Positions 1 to 5,487 of a stretch of 5,487 nt of DNA are shown here, in pieces (the stretch's first letter is position 1; each line of letters starts with the position of its first letter). The translations under genes and the position numbers were made by a program. A model generated the notes under the pieces. The model did no database searches. It saw nothing but the letters and a program-made list of their open reading frames with translations, and was not told the origin of the DNA. Source of the stretch: Pseudomonadota bacterium (GTDB lineage: Bacteria > Pseudomonadota > Alphaproteobacteria > Caulobacterales > Caulobacteraceae); contig JAEZEZ010000114.1 of the NCBI GenBank assembly GCA_023432855.1, forward strand, positions 1-5,487, read 5' to 3'.

Positions 1-443
1 GGGCCCATGAAGGGCGCGCCGGAAAGCGTCAGCGCCGCCGAGGCCGCGACCAACGCGACGATGTCGGGGTCGTTCTCGAGGTCATGGCTGAGGACGGTGG
101 TCACCACCTGCGTCTCGTTCTTGAAACCATCGGGAAACAGCGGGCGGATCGGACGGTCGATGAGGCGCGAAACCAGGGTGTCGTTCTCGGTCGGGCGGCC
201 TTCGCGCTTGAAGTAGCCGCCGGGGATCTTGCCCGCGGCGAAGGTCTTCTCCTGGTAGTTGACCGTGAGGGGGAAGAAGTCGAGGCCGGGCTTCGGCTGC
301 TTGGCGAACACGGCGGTGGCCAGCACCACGGTGTCTCCGTAGGTCACGAGGACGGCGCCGTCGGCCTGGCGGGCGACGCGACCGGTCTCCATCGTCAGGG
401 TGCGGCCGCCCCACTCGATGCTTTTGCGTTTGATATCGAACAT
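1..443 (-). CDS. pnp: Polyribonucleotide nucleotidyltransferase (PNPase), N-terminal part, runs off left edge
   Basis: PNPase is a phosphorolytic 3'-5' exoribonuclease that uses inorganic phosphate to release nucleoside diphosphates from RNA. It works in the cytoplasm, often with RNase E and a helicase in the degradosome. The visible 147 residues begin MFDIKRKSIEWGGRTLTMETG and cover most of the first RNase PH-like domain. Family hallmarks are GDTVVLATAV (about 36-45), FFPLTVNYQEKTFAAGKIPGG (about 56-76), the KREGRPTEND loop (about 79-88) and SRLIDRPIRPLFPDGF (about 92-107). The second RNase PH domain and the KH and S1 domains lie beyond the window. The ATG at 443 is chosen because the family starts with this MF(D/N)I(K/H) pattern. 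The ribosome binding site is only a weak A/G-rich stretch (AAGAAAG). The gene sits 254 bases downstream of rpsO, the usual rpsO-pnp order, behind a structured leader that could carry autoregulation. The identity is secure; only the length is cut by the edge. Confidence 0.97.
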   Translation of the reverse strand, partial: MFDIKRKSIEWGGRTLTMETGRVARQADGAVLVTYGDTVVLATAVFAKQPKPGLDFFPLTVNYQEKTFAAGKIPGGYFKREGRPTENDTLVSRLIDRPIRPLFPDGFKNETQVVTTVLSHDLENDPDIVALVAASAALTLSGAPFMG

Positions 444-537
444 TTGGTTTCTTTCTTCATCCCGCGGGCGAATTCCCTGCGGGGGCGGACGGTCTTGAGT
501 CAGAGGGTTCTCTTCTGCCTGGTCGTTCGTCCTGGAG

Positions 538-561
538 GACCGGCGGCCGTTGCCGCCGGCC
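538..561 (-). other. Strong hairpin in the pnp leader
   Basis: An 8-bp perfect GC stem (CCGGCGGC / GCCGCCGG, 540-547 with 552-559) closes a 4-base loop. On the minus-strand RNA it extends to 10 bp with one G-U wobble. No U-run follows, so it does not look like an intrinsic terminator. It lies about 95 bases upstream of the pnp start. It could be a processing or stability element of the pnp mRNA. High GC content makes chance stems more likely, but a perfect 8-mer with a tetraloop is notable. Confidence 0.5.
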
Positions 562-595
562 GGCTGATGAGGACTGGCTAGGAGCCCTCGCGGTT

Positions 596-616
596 GCGAC
601 GCCCATGGGCGGTCGC
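596..616 (-). other. Imperfect palindrome/hairpin in the pnp leader
   Basis: A perfect 10-base palindrome, GCCCATGGGC (601-610), is flanked by GCGAC and GTCGC arms with one extra base on one side. As RNA it can fold into a roughly 8-bp stem with a single bulge and a CAUG loop. As DNA it could be a dyad protein-binding site. Nothing else in the sequence distinguishes these options. Confidence 0.35.
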
Positions 617-659
617 GGGTCGAATGCCGGCTCCGTCAGGGAGTTCCGGCCGGATAGCA

Positions 660-686
660 GAATGGGCCGGCGAGGCCGGCCCATTC
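660..686 (-). terminator. Hairpin after rpsO, likely partial terminator or processing site
   Basis: A perfect 12-bp inverted repeat (GAATGGGCCGGC / GCCGGCCCATTC, 660-671 with 675-686) has a 3-base loop and starts 11 bases after the rpsO stop codon. On the minus strand it is followed by TGCTATCC, so there is no real U-tract. That makes it a poor classical intrinsic terminator. In E. coli a leaky terminator sits at the same place between rpsO and pnp, which supports a comparable role: partial termination, or protection of the rpsO 3' end from exonucleases. Confidence 0.65.
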
Positions 687-697
687 CCAGCCCTGCC

Positions 698-967
698 TTA
701 GCGGCGCAGGCCCAGCTTTTCGATCAGCGCCTGGTAGCGGCCCTGGTCGGTCTTCTTGAGGTGGTCCAGCAGCCGGCGGCGCTGGGACACCATCTTCAGA
801 AGGCCACGACGCGAGTGGTTGTCCTTCTTGTGGCTCTTGAAGTGCTCGGTGAGGTTGGCGATGCGTTCGGACAGGATGGAGACCTGCACCTCGGCGCTGC
901 CGGTGTCGCCTTCCGAGCGGCCGTGCGTCGAGATGAGCTCGGCCTTGCGTTCAGCGGTAATCGACAT
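698..967 (-). CDS. rpsO: 30S ribosomal protein S15
   Basis: S15 is a primary 16S rRNA-binding protein. It binds the three-way junction of helices 20-22 in the central domain, nucleates the 30S platform, and forms a bridge to the 50S subunit. The product is 89 residues, the standard family length, starting MSITAERKAELI. It has the conserved GDTGSAEVQV (about 20-29), ERIANLTEHFKSHKKDNHSRRGLL (about 34-57) and the C-terminal RRRLLDHLKK...RYQALIEKLGLRR helix. The ATG at 967 is preceded by GGAG (977-980) at 9 bases. This SD lies in the last codons and stop of truB, so rpsO translation is probably coupled to truB. In several bacteria S15 represses its own translation through an mRNA leader; here any such leader must overlap the truB coding end, where suggestive structure is present. 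pnp follows. The identity is certain. Confidence 0.99.
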   Translation of the reverse strand: MSITAERKAELISTHGRSEGDTGSAEVQVSILSERIANLTEHFKSHKKDNHSRRGLLKMVSQRRRLLDHLKKTDQGRYQALIEKLGLRR

Positions 968-1023
968 CGGGGATCACTCCGGATCTAGGTGAAAAACTCG
1001 GGTCGGGGAAAGCGCCCCGGCCC
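968..1023 (-). promoter_or_regulatory. Candidate rpsO leader / attenuator within the truB 3' end
   Basis: On the minus strand the 3' end of truB contains a GC-rich stem: GGG-C-CGGGG (1023-1015) pairs with CCCCG-A-CCC (1008-1000). It has one C-A mismatch and a 6-base loop, and is followed by GAG and five U (996-992), a terminator-like arrangement. The heptamer TCCCCGA occurs twice, at 1003-1009 in the stem and again at 967-973 between the rpsO SD and its ATG. The CGGGG arm can therefore pair either in the hairpin or with the rpsO start region. The GGAG SD can also sit in the loop of a small GATC/GATC stem (972-985). The structure is read directly from the sequence; a role in S15 autoregulation or attenuation is inference, and codon constraint on TruB is an alternative cause. 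Confidence 0.35.
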
Positions 1024-1909
1024 GCATCTCGCAAAGCGCGACCAGCCTGCCGCCCGTCATCGCCGAAACCGCCCGCGACGCGCCGAGGCGCGGCTTGAGC
1101 AATTCGACCTGTCTGGGAAGCAGAACAATTGGCCGGCCTTGCCGTAGCCGGAAAGCGTCTTCGTCGGTCACGGCCAACGCCGGGATGTCGTCCAGCGCGG
1201 TCTCGACCGGAAGCAGCGCCTCCGACAGCGCGCCCCTATGCACCAGATCGGCCAGATTATCCAGCGTTATCGACTCTGCCGCACGGAACGGCCCCACCTG
1301 CAGCCGGCGCAGCGCCGACACGTGCCCCTCGGCGCCCAGGGCCGCGGCGATGTCGCGGACCAGCGAGCGGACATAGACGCCCTTGCCGCAGCGGATCTCG
1401 ATCTCGACGTGGTCGGGGTCCGGCGCCGCGGACACCTTCGCCTCGTGAACGACCACGGTCCGGGCCGACAGTTCCACCTCGACCCCGTCCCGGGCGAGGT
1501 CGTAGGCCCGTTGACCGTCCACCTTGATCGCCGAGAAGGCCGGCGGAACCTGCTGGATCTCGCCCACGAACGCGGCCAGCGCGCTGCTCACCGCGTCGGG
1601 CGTCGGCCTGACGTCCGAGGTCGCGGTGACCTCGCCCTCGCGGTCGAGAGTGGTGGTGGAGCGGCCCCAGGCGATGGTGAAGCGATAGGCCTTCTCGGCG
1701 TCCATCATCTGGGACACCGTCTTGGTCGCCTCGCCCAGCGCGATCGGCAGCACGCCGGTGGCCAGCGGATCCAAGGTGCCGGCGTGGCCGGCCTTCTGGG
1801 CGTTGAACAGGCGGCGGATCTTCGAGACGGCCTCGGTCGAGCCCATCTCCAGCGGCTTGTCGAGATTGATCCAGCCGGAGACCGCGTCTCCCTTGCGGCG
1901 GCGGCCCAC
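974..1909 (-). CDS. truB: tRNA pseudouridine(55) synthase TruB
   Basis: TruB isomerises U55 to pseudouridine in the T-arm of nearly all elongator tRNAs and acts as a tRNA-folding chaperone in the cytoplasm. The 311-residue product has GWINLDKP (12-19) and the catalytic motif GHAGTLDPLATGVLPI (41-56), with the nucleophile Asp47. It also has the K-x-Y motif at 73-75, VPPAFSAIKVDGQRAYDLAR (121-140, substrate-binding thumb region), GKGVYVRSLVRDIA (175-188, with the conserved Arg181 and Leu183) and a C-terminal PUA-like segment ending RVFHLDPE. The length is normal. The start is GTG at 1909, whose first base is the last base of the rbfA TAG stop (TAGTG). The SD is weak (GAAGAG, about 3 bases away), so translation probably depends on coupling to rbfA. 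Later in-frame starts would remove the conserved GWINLDKP strand. rpsO follows after six bases. Confidence 0.97.
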   Translation of the reverse strand: MGRRRKGDAVSGWINLDKPLEMGSTEAVSKIRRLFNAQKAGHAGTLDPLATGVLPIALGEATKTVSQMMDAEKAYRFTIAWGRSTTTLDREGEVTATSDVRPTPDAVSSALAAFVGEIQQVPPAFSAIKVDGQRAYDLARDGVEVELSARTVVVHEAKVSAAPDPDHVEIEIRCGKGVYVRSLVRDIAAALGAEGHVSALRRLQVGPFRAAESITLDNLADLVHRGALSEALLPVETALDDIPALAVTDEDAFRLRQGRPIVLLPRQVELLKPRLGASRAVSAMTGGRLVALCEMRAGALSPTRVFHLDPE

Positions 1910-2361
1910 TACTCTTCGCCGCTTTCGTAGTCGCGCGTGTTGATCAGGTCCTGGCGCACCCGCGGATCCTCGAACAGGCGGTTCATCCGGGACGCCTCGT
2001 CGAAGCTCTCGTCGTGAATGAATTTCAGGTCGGGCGTGAACTTCATGTCGATGTGCCGGCCGAGCACGCCCCGCAGGAACTTCGCGTGGCGGTTCAGGGC
2101 CTTGATGATCTCGCCGACGTCGCCGGGCGCCGCGCCGACCCCGGCGCCCAGCGGCTCGACGAAGCAGGTGGCGTGGCGCAGGTCCGGCGACATGCGCACT
2201 TCGGTGACGGTGACCGAAACGCCCTGCAGCGCCTCGTCGTGGATCTCCTCCTCGCGCAGGACTTCCACCAGGGCGTGGCGGATCAGTTCGCCGGCCCGCA
2301 GCTGACGCTGGGACGGTCCCTGGGTTGCGGATTTCCGGTCGTTGCGGCCGTGCCTGGCCAT
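1909..2361 (-). CDS. rbfA: Ribosome-binding factor A (30S maturation factor)
   Basis: RbfA binds the 30S subunit near helix 1/28 and the 3' end of 16S rRNA and assists late 30S maturation. In E. coli it is required at low temperature. The 150-aa product fits the single-domain type II KH fold. The core is SQRQLRAGELIRHALVEVL (about 17-35), VSVTVTEVRMSPDLRHATCFVEPL (about 48-71), a long helical segment with ALNRHAKFLRGVLGRHIDMKFTPDLKFIHDESF (about 88-120), and a C-terminal tail (EDPRVRQDL) of the kind seen in alphaproteobacteria. A basic N-terminal stretch of about 15 residues precedes the domain. The ATG at 2361 has an excellent SD, AAGGAGG (2367-2373), five bases away. The gene overlaps truB by one base. 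Upstream are a candidate promoter and a hairpin touching the SD, so it may head its own transcription unit. Confidence 0.97.
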   Translation of the reverse strand: MARHGRNDRKSATQGPSQRQLRAGELIRHALVEVLREEEIHDEALQGVSVTVTEVRMSPDLRHATCFVEPLGAGVGAAPGDVGEIIKALNRHAKFLRGVLGRHIDMKFTPDLKFIHDESFDEASRMNRLFEDPRVRQDLINTRDYESGEE

Positions 2362-2366
2362 GGGCG

Positions 2367-2405
2367 CCTCCTTGCCTCGCCTGCGGGTCGGACGCAGGGA
2401 CGAGG
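2367..2405 (-). promoter_or_regulatory. 5'-UTR hairpin abutting the rbfA Shine-Dalgarno
   Basis: On the minus-strand RNA, CCTCG-(TC)-CCTGCG (2405-2393) pairs with CGCAGG-CGAGG (2385-2375). This gives 11 bp with a two-base bulge and a seven-base loop. The stem ends one base before the AAGGAGG SD at 2373-2367. The stem itself is directly visible and strong. The CCTC in its 5' arm could alternatively pair with GAGG of the SD. Modulation of rbfA translation, for example by temperature as RbfA biology would suggest, is inference only. Confidence 0.4.
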
Positions 2406-2422
2406 ACGAAATATGGGGGCGC

Positions 2423-2451
2423 GGCTTAGCTGCGACGTTCCGGGTTGTCCA
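2423..2451 (-). promoter_or_regulatory. Candidate promoter for rbfA-truB-rpsO
   Basis: On the minus strand TGGACAA (2451-2445) and GCTAAGCC (2430-2423) are separated by 14 bases. This resembles the Caulobacter housekeeping consensus TTGACGS-N10-14-GCTANAWC in spacing, in most of the -35 and in the first five positions of the -10. It lies between the upstream lipoprotein gene stop and rbfA, and would start transcription roughly 50-60 bases before the rbfA ATG. The match is partial and untested. Confidence 0.4.
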
Positions 2452-2454
2452 CCG

Positions 2455-3177
2455 TCAGCATTCCCGCAGCGCCTGAGGACCGGCCACCGCGACGTACCGG
2501 CCCTGCCGCAGCTCGTAGTCGACGGAGCCGCGCGCCCCGAAGTCGACACGGAGCGTTCCATCCGGCCGCATACCCAGCTTCCCGCGGGAGACCGTGGCGT
2601 GCTCGGGGCCCACCGCTCCGGCGTCGTCCTGGTGGACGACGATGGCCTCGCCTCTCAGGACGGGGCCGGCGGGCGTCAGTTCCACAAGATCGGAGGTCGT
2701 GCACGTGTACCCCTGGCCCGTGTAGCCGGCCTCGGTCACGAGCATCGGGCTGGATCCCAGGTCGCGCCGGATCGACCAGTCCGGCGGCTCGCCGAAGCCG
2801 CGCCCCGTGAGCAGTTCGGGCGAAGCGCTGGTCACGGCCCACCCTGCCGCCCGGGGCTTCAGGTAATGCACCGCAACCGCCCCCGTGCAGACGTGGCAGT
2901 CGCTCCCGCTCGTCGCCAGGGAGACCAGGACCAGGCCGTCGCCGAGCGGCTGAAGCCCGGCGGGCCGATACGTCAGCGTTTCGTCTGGCGCTTCTGGCCT
3001 CACGCCCGTGCGGGTCGCCGGGGCAGGCGCGCCGAAGGCGAGGCGGAAGGCCTGATCCTCGGTCAGCTGCACGGCGGCGGTCGACGCGGCCTCCGGTCGA
3101 CCCGGCTCGCGCGCGGGCGGACGGTCGCATGCGGCGAGGACGGTCAGGAGCAGGATCGGCGCAAGCCCGGTTCTCAT
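2455..3177 (-). CDS. Putative lipoprotein of unknown function with an internal CxxC motif
   Basis: I do not recognise this 240-aa family. The N-terminus MRTGLAPILLLTVLAACDRPP is a type II signal peptide with lipobox L-A-A-C (14-17), predicting lipidation at Cys17. Asp18 at +2 would, by the E. coli Lol rule, favour inner-membrane retention, but that rule is less secure in alphaproteobacteria. A Pro/Ala/Arg-rich linker (about 18-37) precedes a soluble domain with many beta-like segments. The mature part has four more cysteines: C94 and C97 in SDCHVCTG, C159 in GYTCTT, and C240 as the last residue, so disulfides are plausible in the periplasm. The ATG at 3177 is preferred because GGAG (3187-3190) lies 9 bases upstream. 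The in-frame ATG at 3192 lacks an SD and would put acidic and extra residues before the signal. It lies 106 bases after the 178-aa exported protein gene, and no U-rich terminator follows it. It is clearly a real gene (lipobox, SD, coherent frame), but its function is open. Confidence 0.8.
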   Translation of the reverse strand: MRTGLAPILLLTVLAACDRPPAREPGRPEAASTAAVQLTEDQAFRLAFGAPAPATRTGVRPEAPDETLTYRPAGLQPLGDGLVLVSLATSGSDCHVCTGAVAVHYLKPRAAGWAVTSASPELLTGRGFGEPPDWSIRRDLGSSPMLVTEAGYTGQGYTCTTSDLVELTPAGPVLRGEAIVVHQDDAGAVGPEHATVSRGKLGMRPDGTLRVDFGARGSVDYELRQGRYVAVAGPQALREC

Positions 3178-3283
3178 CGGCGACTTCTCCATGCTTGGGG
3201 AGACGCAGTCTCGATACGTTGACTCTGGCCGCCCAGGGCTCGCTTTTCCCAAGCTAAGCAGGTGCGTGCCCGGTCCGGAACCC
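3178..3283 (-). other. Short intergenic gap between the two exported-protein genes
   Basis: This 106-base gap contains a small perfect dyad GAGAC-N3-GTCTC (3200-3212) and a spaced 7-base inverted repeat GCTTGGG / CCCAAGC (3193-3199 and 3248-3254). I see no convincing promoter and no U-rich terminator. Co-transcription of the two genes is therefore plausible but not shown. Confidence 0.3.
3187..3190 (-). promoter_or_regulatory. Ribosome binding site deciding the lipoprotein start
   Basis: GGAG on the minus strand sits 9 bases before the ATG at 3177. It lies within the codons that a start at 3192 would use, so it argues for translation from 3177, which leaves a clean lipoprotein signal peptide. 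Confidence 0.6.
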
Positions 3284-3820
3284 CTAGCCGCCGCGGAACA
3301 GCCCGTTCTCGGCCGCCCGGTTCGGACGGGGCGGGAAATTCCATTCGCCGCGGTAGCGGTAATCCATGGCGACGCACAGCGCGGGGGCGCGGGTCTCGGC
3401 GTCCCAGCGGACGACCCAGATGGACAGCGGCCGGTAGGGCCGGGGCGTGCTGATCGCGACCCAGGACTTCTCGGCCTTGCCCTCGCAGGCGAAGCCCGTG
3501 AACTTGGCCCCCGCCTTCGGGTCGACCGTATAGAGGCGCACGTCGCCCGGGTCGGCCTCCCCGAGCAGGGGGCGCAGGTCGTACTCGCTGAACGGCGCGT
3601 CCGACGCATGCAGGGGCAGGTCCGACCCCTTGCGCCGGAACAGGATGTCCACCCGGCGCGACAGCAGGCTCTTGCGGATCGACAGGGTCACGTCCCCGGT
3701 GCGCCACTTCGCGCTCTCGGAGTCGGCGTCGTAGGAGAGGTAGCGCATCGAGGCCGCGTGCGCGGCCCCGGCCAGCGAGGCCGCTGCGAGCATGAGGACG
3801 ATCAGGCGGAACGGACGCAT
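3284..3820 (-). CDS. Exported protein of unknown function (Sec signal peptide)
   Basis: I cannot name this 178-aa protein. MRPFRLIVLMLAAASLAGAAHA is a typical Sec signal peptide: two Arg, a hydrophobic core, and AHA before cleavage at about residue 22/23. The mature part is about 156 aa and begins ASMRYLSYDADSESAKWRTGDVTLSIRKSLLSRRVDILFRRKG. It then has a predicted beta-rich domain with two cysteines (C112 in FACEGK, C149 in ALCVAMDY) that could pair in the periplasm, and it ends YRGEWNFPPRPNRAAENGLFRGG. Several aromatic and basic pairs (RYLSY, DYRYRGEW) look conserved in style, but I see no catalytic signature. The start at 3820 is supported by AAGGAG (3825-3830) four bases before the ATG and by the signal peptide. 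The frame stays open upstream to 3964, but that would read through the infB terminator and bury the signal peptide. The gene lies just after the infB terminator and before the lipoprotein gene, with a possible operator/promoter dyad upstream. Confidence 0.8.
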   Translation of the reverse strand: MRPFRLIVLMLAAASLAGAAHAASMRYLSYDADSESAKWRTGDVTLSIRKSLLSRRVDILFRRKGSDLPLHASDAPFSEYDLRPLLGEADPGDVRLYTVDPKAGAKFTGFACEGKAEKSWVAISTPRPYRPLSIWVVRWDAETRAPALCVAMDYRYRGEWNFPPRPNRAAENGLFRGG

Positions 3821-3865
3821 GGCTCTCCTTGGCTCCCGGCGTGGTCTTTGCGGATGCCTGTGCCG

Positions 3866-3886
3866 TTGACCGAACCCCGATGTCAA
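3866..3886 (-). promoter_or_regulatory. TTGACA box and inverted repeat upstream of the 178-aa exported protein gene
   Basis: On the minus strand a perfect -35-like TTGACA (3886-3881) forms one half of the inverted repeat TTGAC-N11-GTCAA (3886-3866). The box also lies in the loop of a 6-bp CCCCGA/TCGGGG stem (3875-3880 with 3889-3894). No good -10 is visible at the usual spacing: the base run 17 bases on is GCACAG. A new promoter is needed logically because a terminator lies just upstream, and this is the best candidate region. The dyad may be an operator. Confidence 0.35.
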
Positions 3887-3910
3887 TTTCGGGGCGGCAG
3901 GGTCAGTCCG

Positions 3911-3944
3911 GAACGAAAGACGCCCGCCACGGGGGCGGGCGTCT
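3911..3944 (-). terminator. Intrinsic terminator of infB
   Basis: A perfect 11-bp stem AGACGCCCGCC / GGCGGGCGTCT (3918-3928 with 3934-3944) closes a 5-base loop. On the minus strand it is followed by TTCGTTC, so the 3' arm and tail read TCTTTCGTT. It starts 21 bases after the infB stop codon. The strong GC stem, short loop, U-rich tail and position make this the best terminator in the window. Confidence 0.85.
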
Positions 3945-3965
3945 GACGTCTTGCGGGGTCGCACC

Positions 3966-5487
<1,522 letters not shown>

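Larger units (their letters stand above)
444..659 (-). promoter_or_regulatory. Structured leader / intergenic region upstream of pnp
   Basis: This non-coding stretch lies between the rpsO hairpin and the pnp start. Read on the minus strand it contains at least two stable hairpins (596-616 and 538-561) and a CCCGCGGG palindrome at 461-468 close to the pnp start. I looked for alphaproteobacterial housekeeping promoter elements (TTGACG-like plus GCTANAWC-like) and found only isolated halves: CTGACGG with no -10 partner, and GCTA near 654-657 with no -35. A promoter is therefore not demonstrated. In E. coli the pnp leader is a double-stranded RNase III target used for PNPase autoregulation. Whether this leader plays the same role is inference. 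Confidence 0.4.

Noticed and set aside
640..660. Possible pnp promoter from GCTA at 654-657 and CTGACGG nearby
   Set aside because: The two elements are not at a usable spacing or order relative to each other, and the remaining -10 positions do not match.
1238..1930. A 230-codon open frame on the plus strand antisense to truB
   Set aside because: truB is certain on the other strand. The frame has no recognisable domain and reflects GC-driven lack of stop codons.
2399..2442. GGAAC at 2438-2442 (minus strand) as a general-stress EcfG-type promoter
   Set aside because: The expected CGTT-like -10 is missing at 16-17 bases; a housekeeping-like match in the same region is better.
3200..3212. GAGAC-N3-GTCTC dyad as a terminator between the exported genes
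   Set aside because: The stem is only 5 bp and no U-tract follows on the minus strand.
2014..3222. A 402-codon open frame on the plus strand antisense to rbfA and the lipoprotein gene
   Set aside because: It lies opposite well-supported genes with signal peptide, SD and family matches. Its composition (Arg/Gly/Ala-rich, low complexity) is the usual antisense shadow of high-GC coding DNA.
2455..3609. A 384-codon minus-strand frame extending the lipoprotein upstream
   Set aside because: The extension runs out of frame through the 178-aa exported protein gene, and the lipoprotein signal peptide would be buried internally. An SD directly supports the start at 3177.
3284..3964. A start at 3964 for the exported protein (226 codons)
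   Set aside because: It would translate the infB terminator and put about 48 Arg-rich residues ahead of a clean signal peptide. The ATG at 3820 has AAGGAG before it.

Overview
This window is a high-GC, densely coded piece of chromosome with every supported gene on the minus strand. Gene content and order, protein sequence character and GC content point to an alphaproteobacterium. Caulobacterales (Caulobacter, Phenylobacterium or a relative) is my best guess, but that rests on general resemblance and not on a search. The locus is the conserved translation/RNA-metabolism cluster infB - rbfA - truB - rpsO - pnp. There is no sign of mobile elements, CRISPR, tRNA or rRNA genes.

Layout in transcription order, from high to low coordinates. 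infB (translation initiation factor IF2) runs in from the right edge at its G-domain and stops at 3966. It is followed by a convincing intrinsic terminator (3911-3944). Next come two exported proteins of unknown function: a 178-aa protein with a Sec signal peptide (3284-3820) and a 240-aa lipoprotein with an internal CxxC (2455-3177). The core cluster then resumes. rbfA (1909-2361) follows a short leader with a candidate promoter and a hairpin touching the ribosome binding site. truB (974-1909) overlaps rbfA by one base (TAGTG, with a GTG start). rpsO (698-967) starts six bases after the truB stop. A perfect 12-bp hairpin (660-686) separates rpsO from a structured leader, and pnp starts at 443 and runs off the left edge.

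The core genes work together. IF2 places initiator tRNA, RbfA matures the 30S subunit, TruB makes Psi55 in tRNA, S15 nucleates the 30S platform, and PNPase degrades and processes RNA. What departs from the textbook order is the insertion of two envelope-type genes behind an infB terminator. This implies that rbfA-truB-rpsO-pnp is at least partly transcribed independently of infB here.

I see no new multi-gene system. The best leads are RNA-level: a terminator-like hairpin with a U5 run inside the 3' end of truB just before rpsO, which has mutually exclusive pairing partners; the hairpin abutting the rbfA Shine-Dalgarno; and the structured pnp leader. The two unrecognised exported proteins are the other thing worth a second look.
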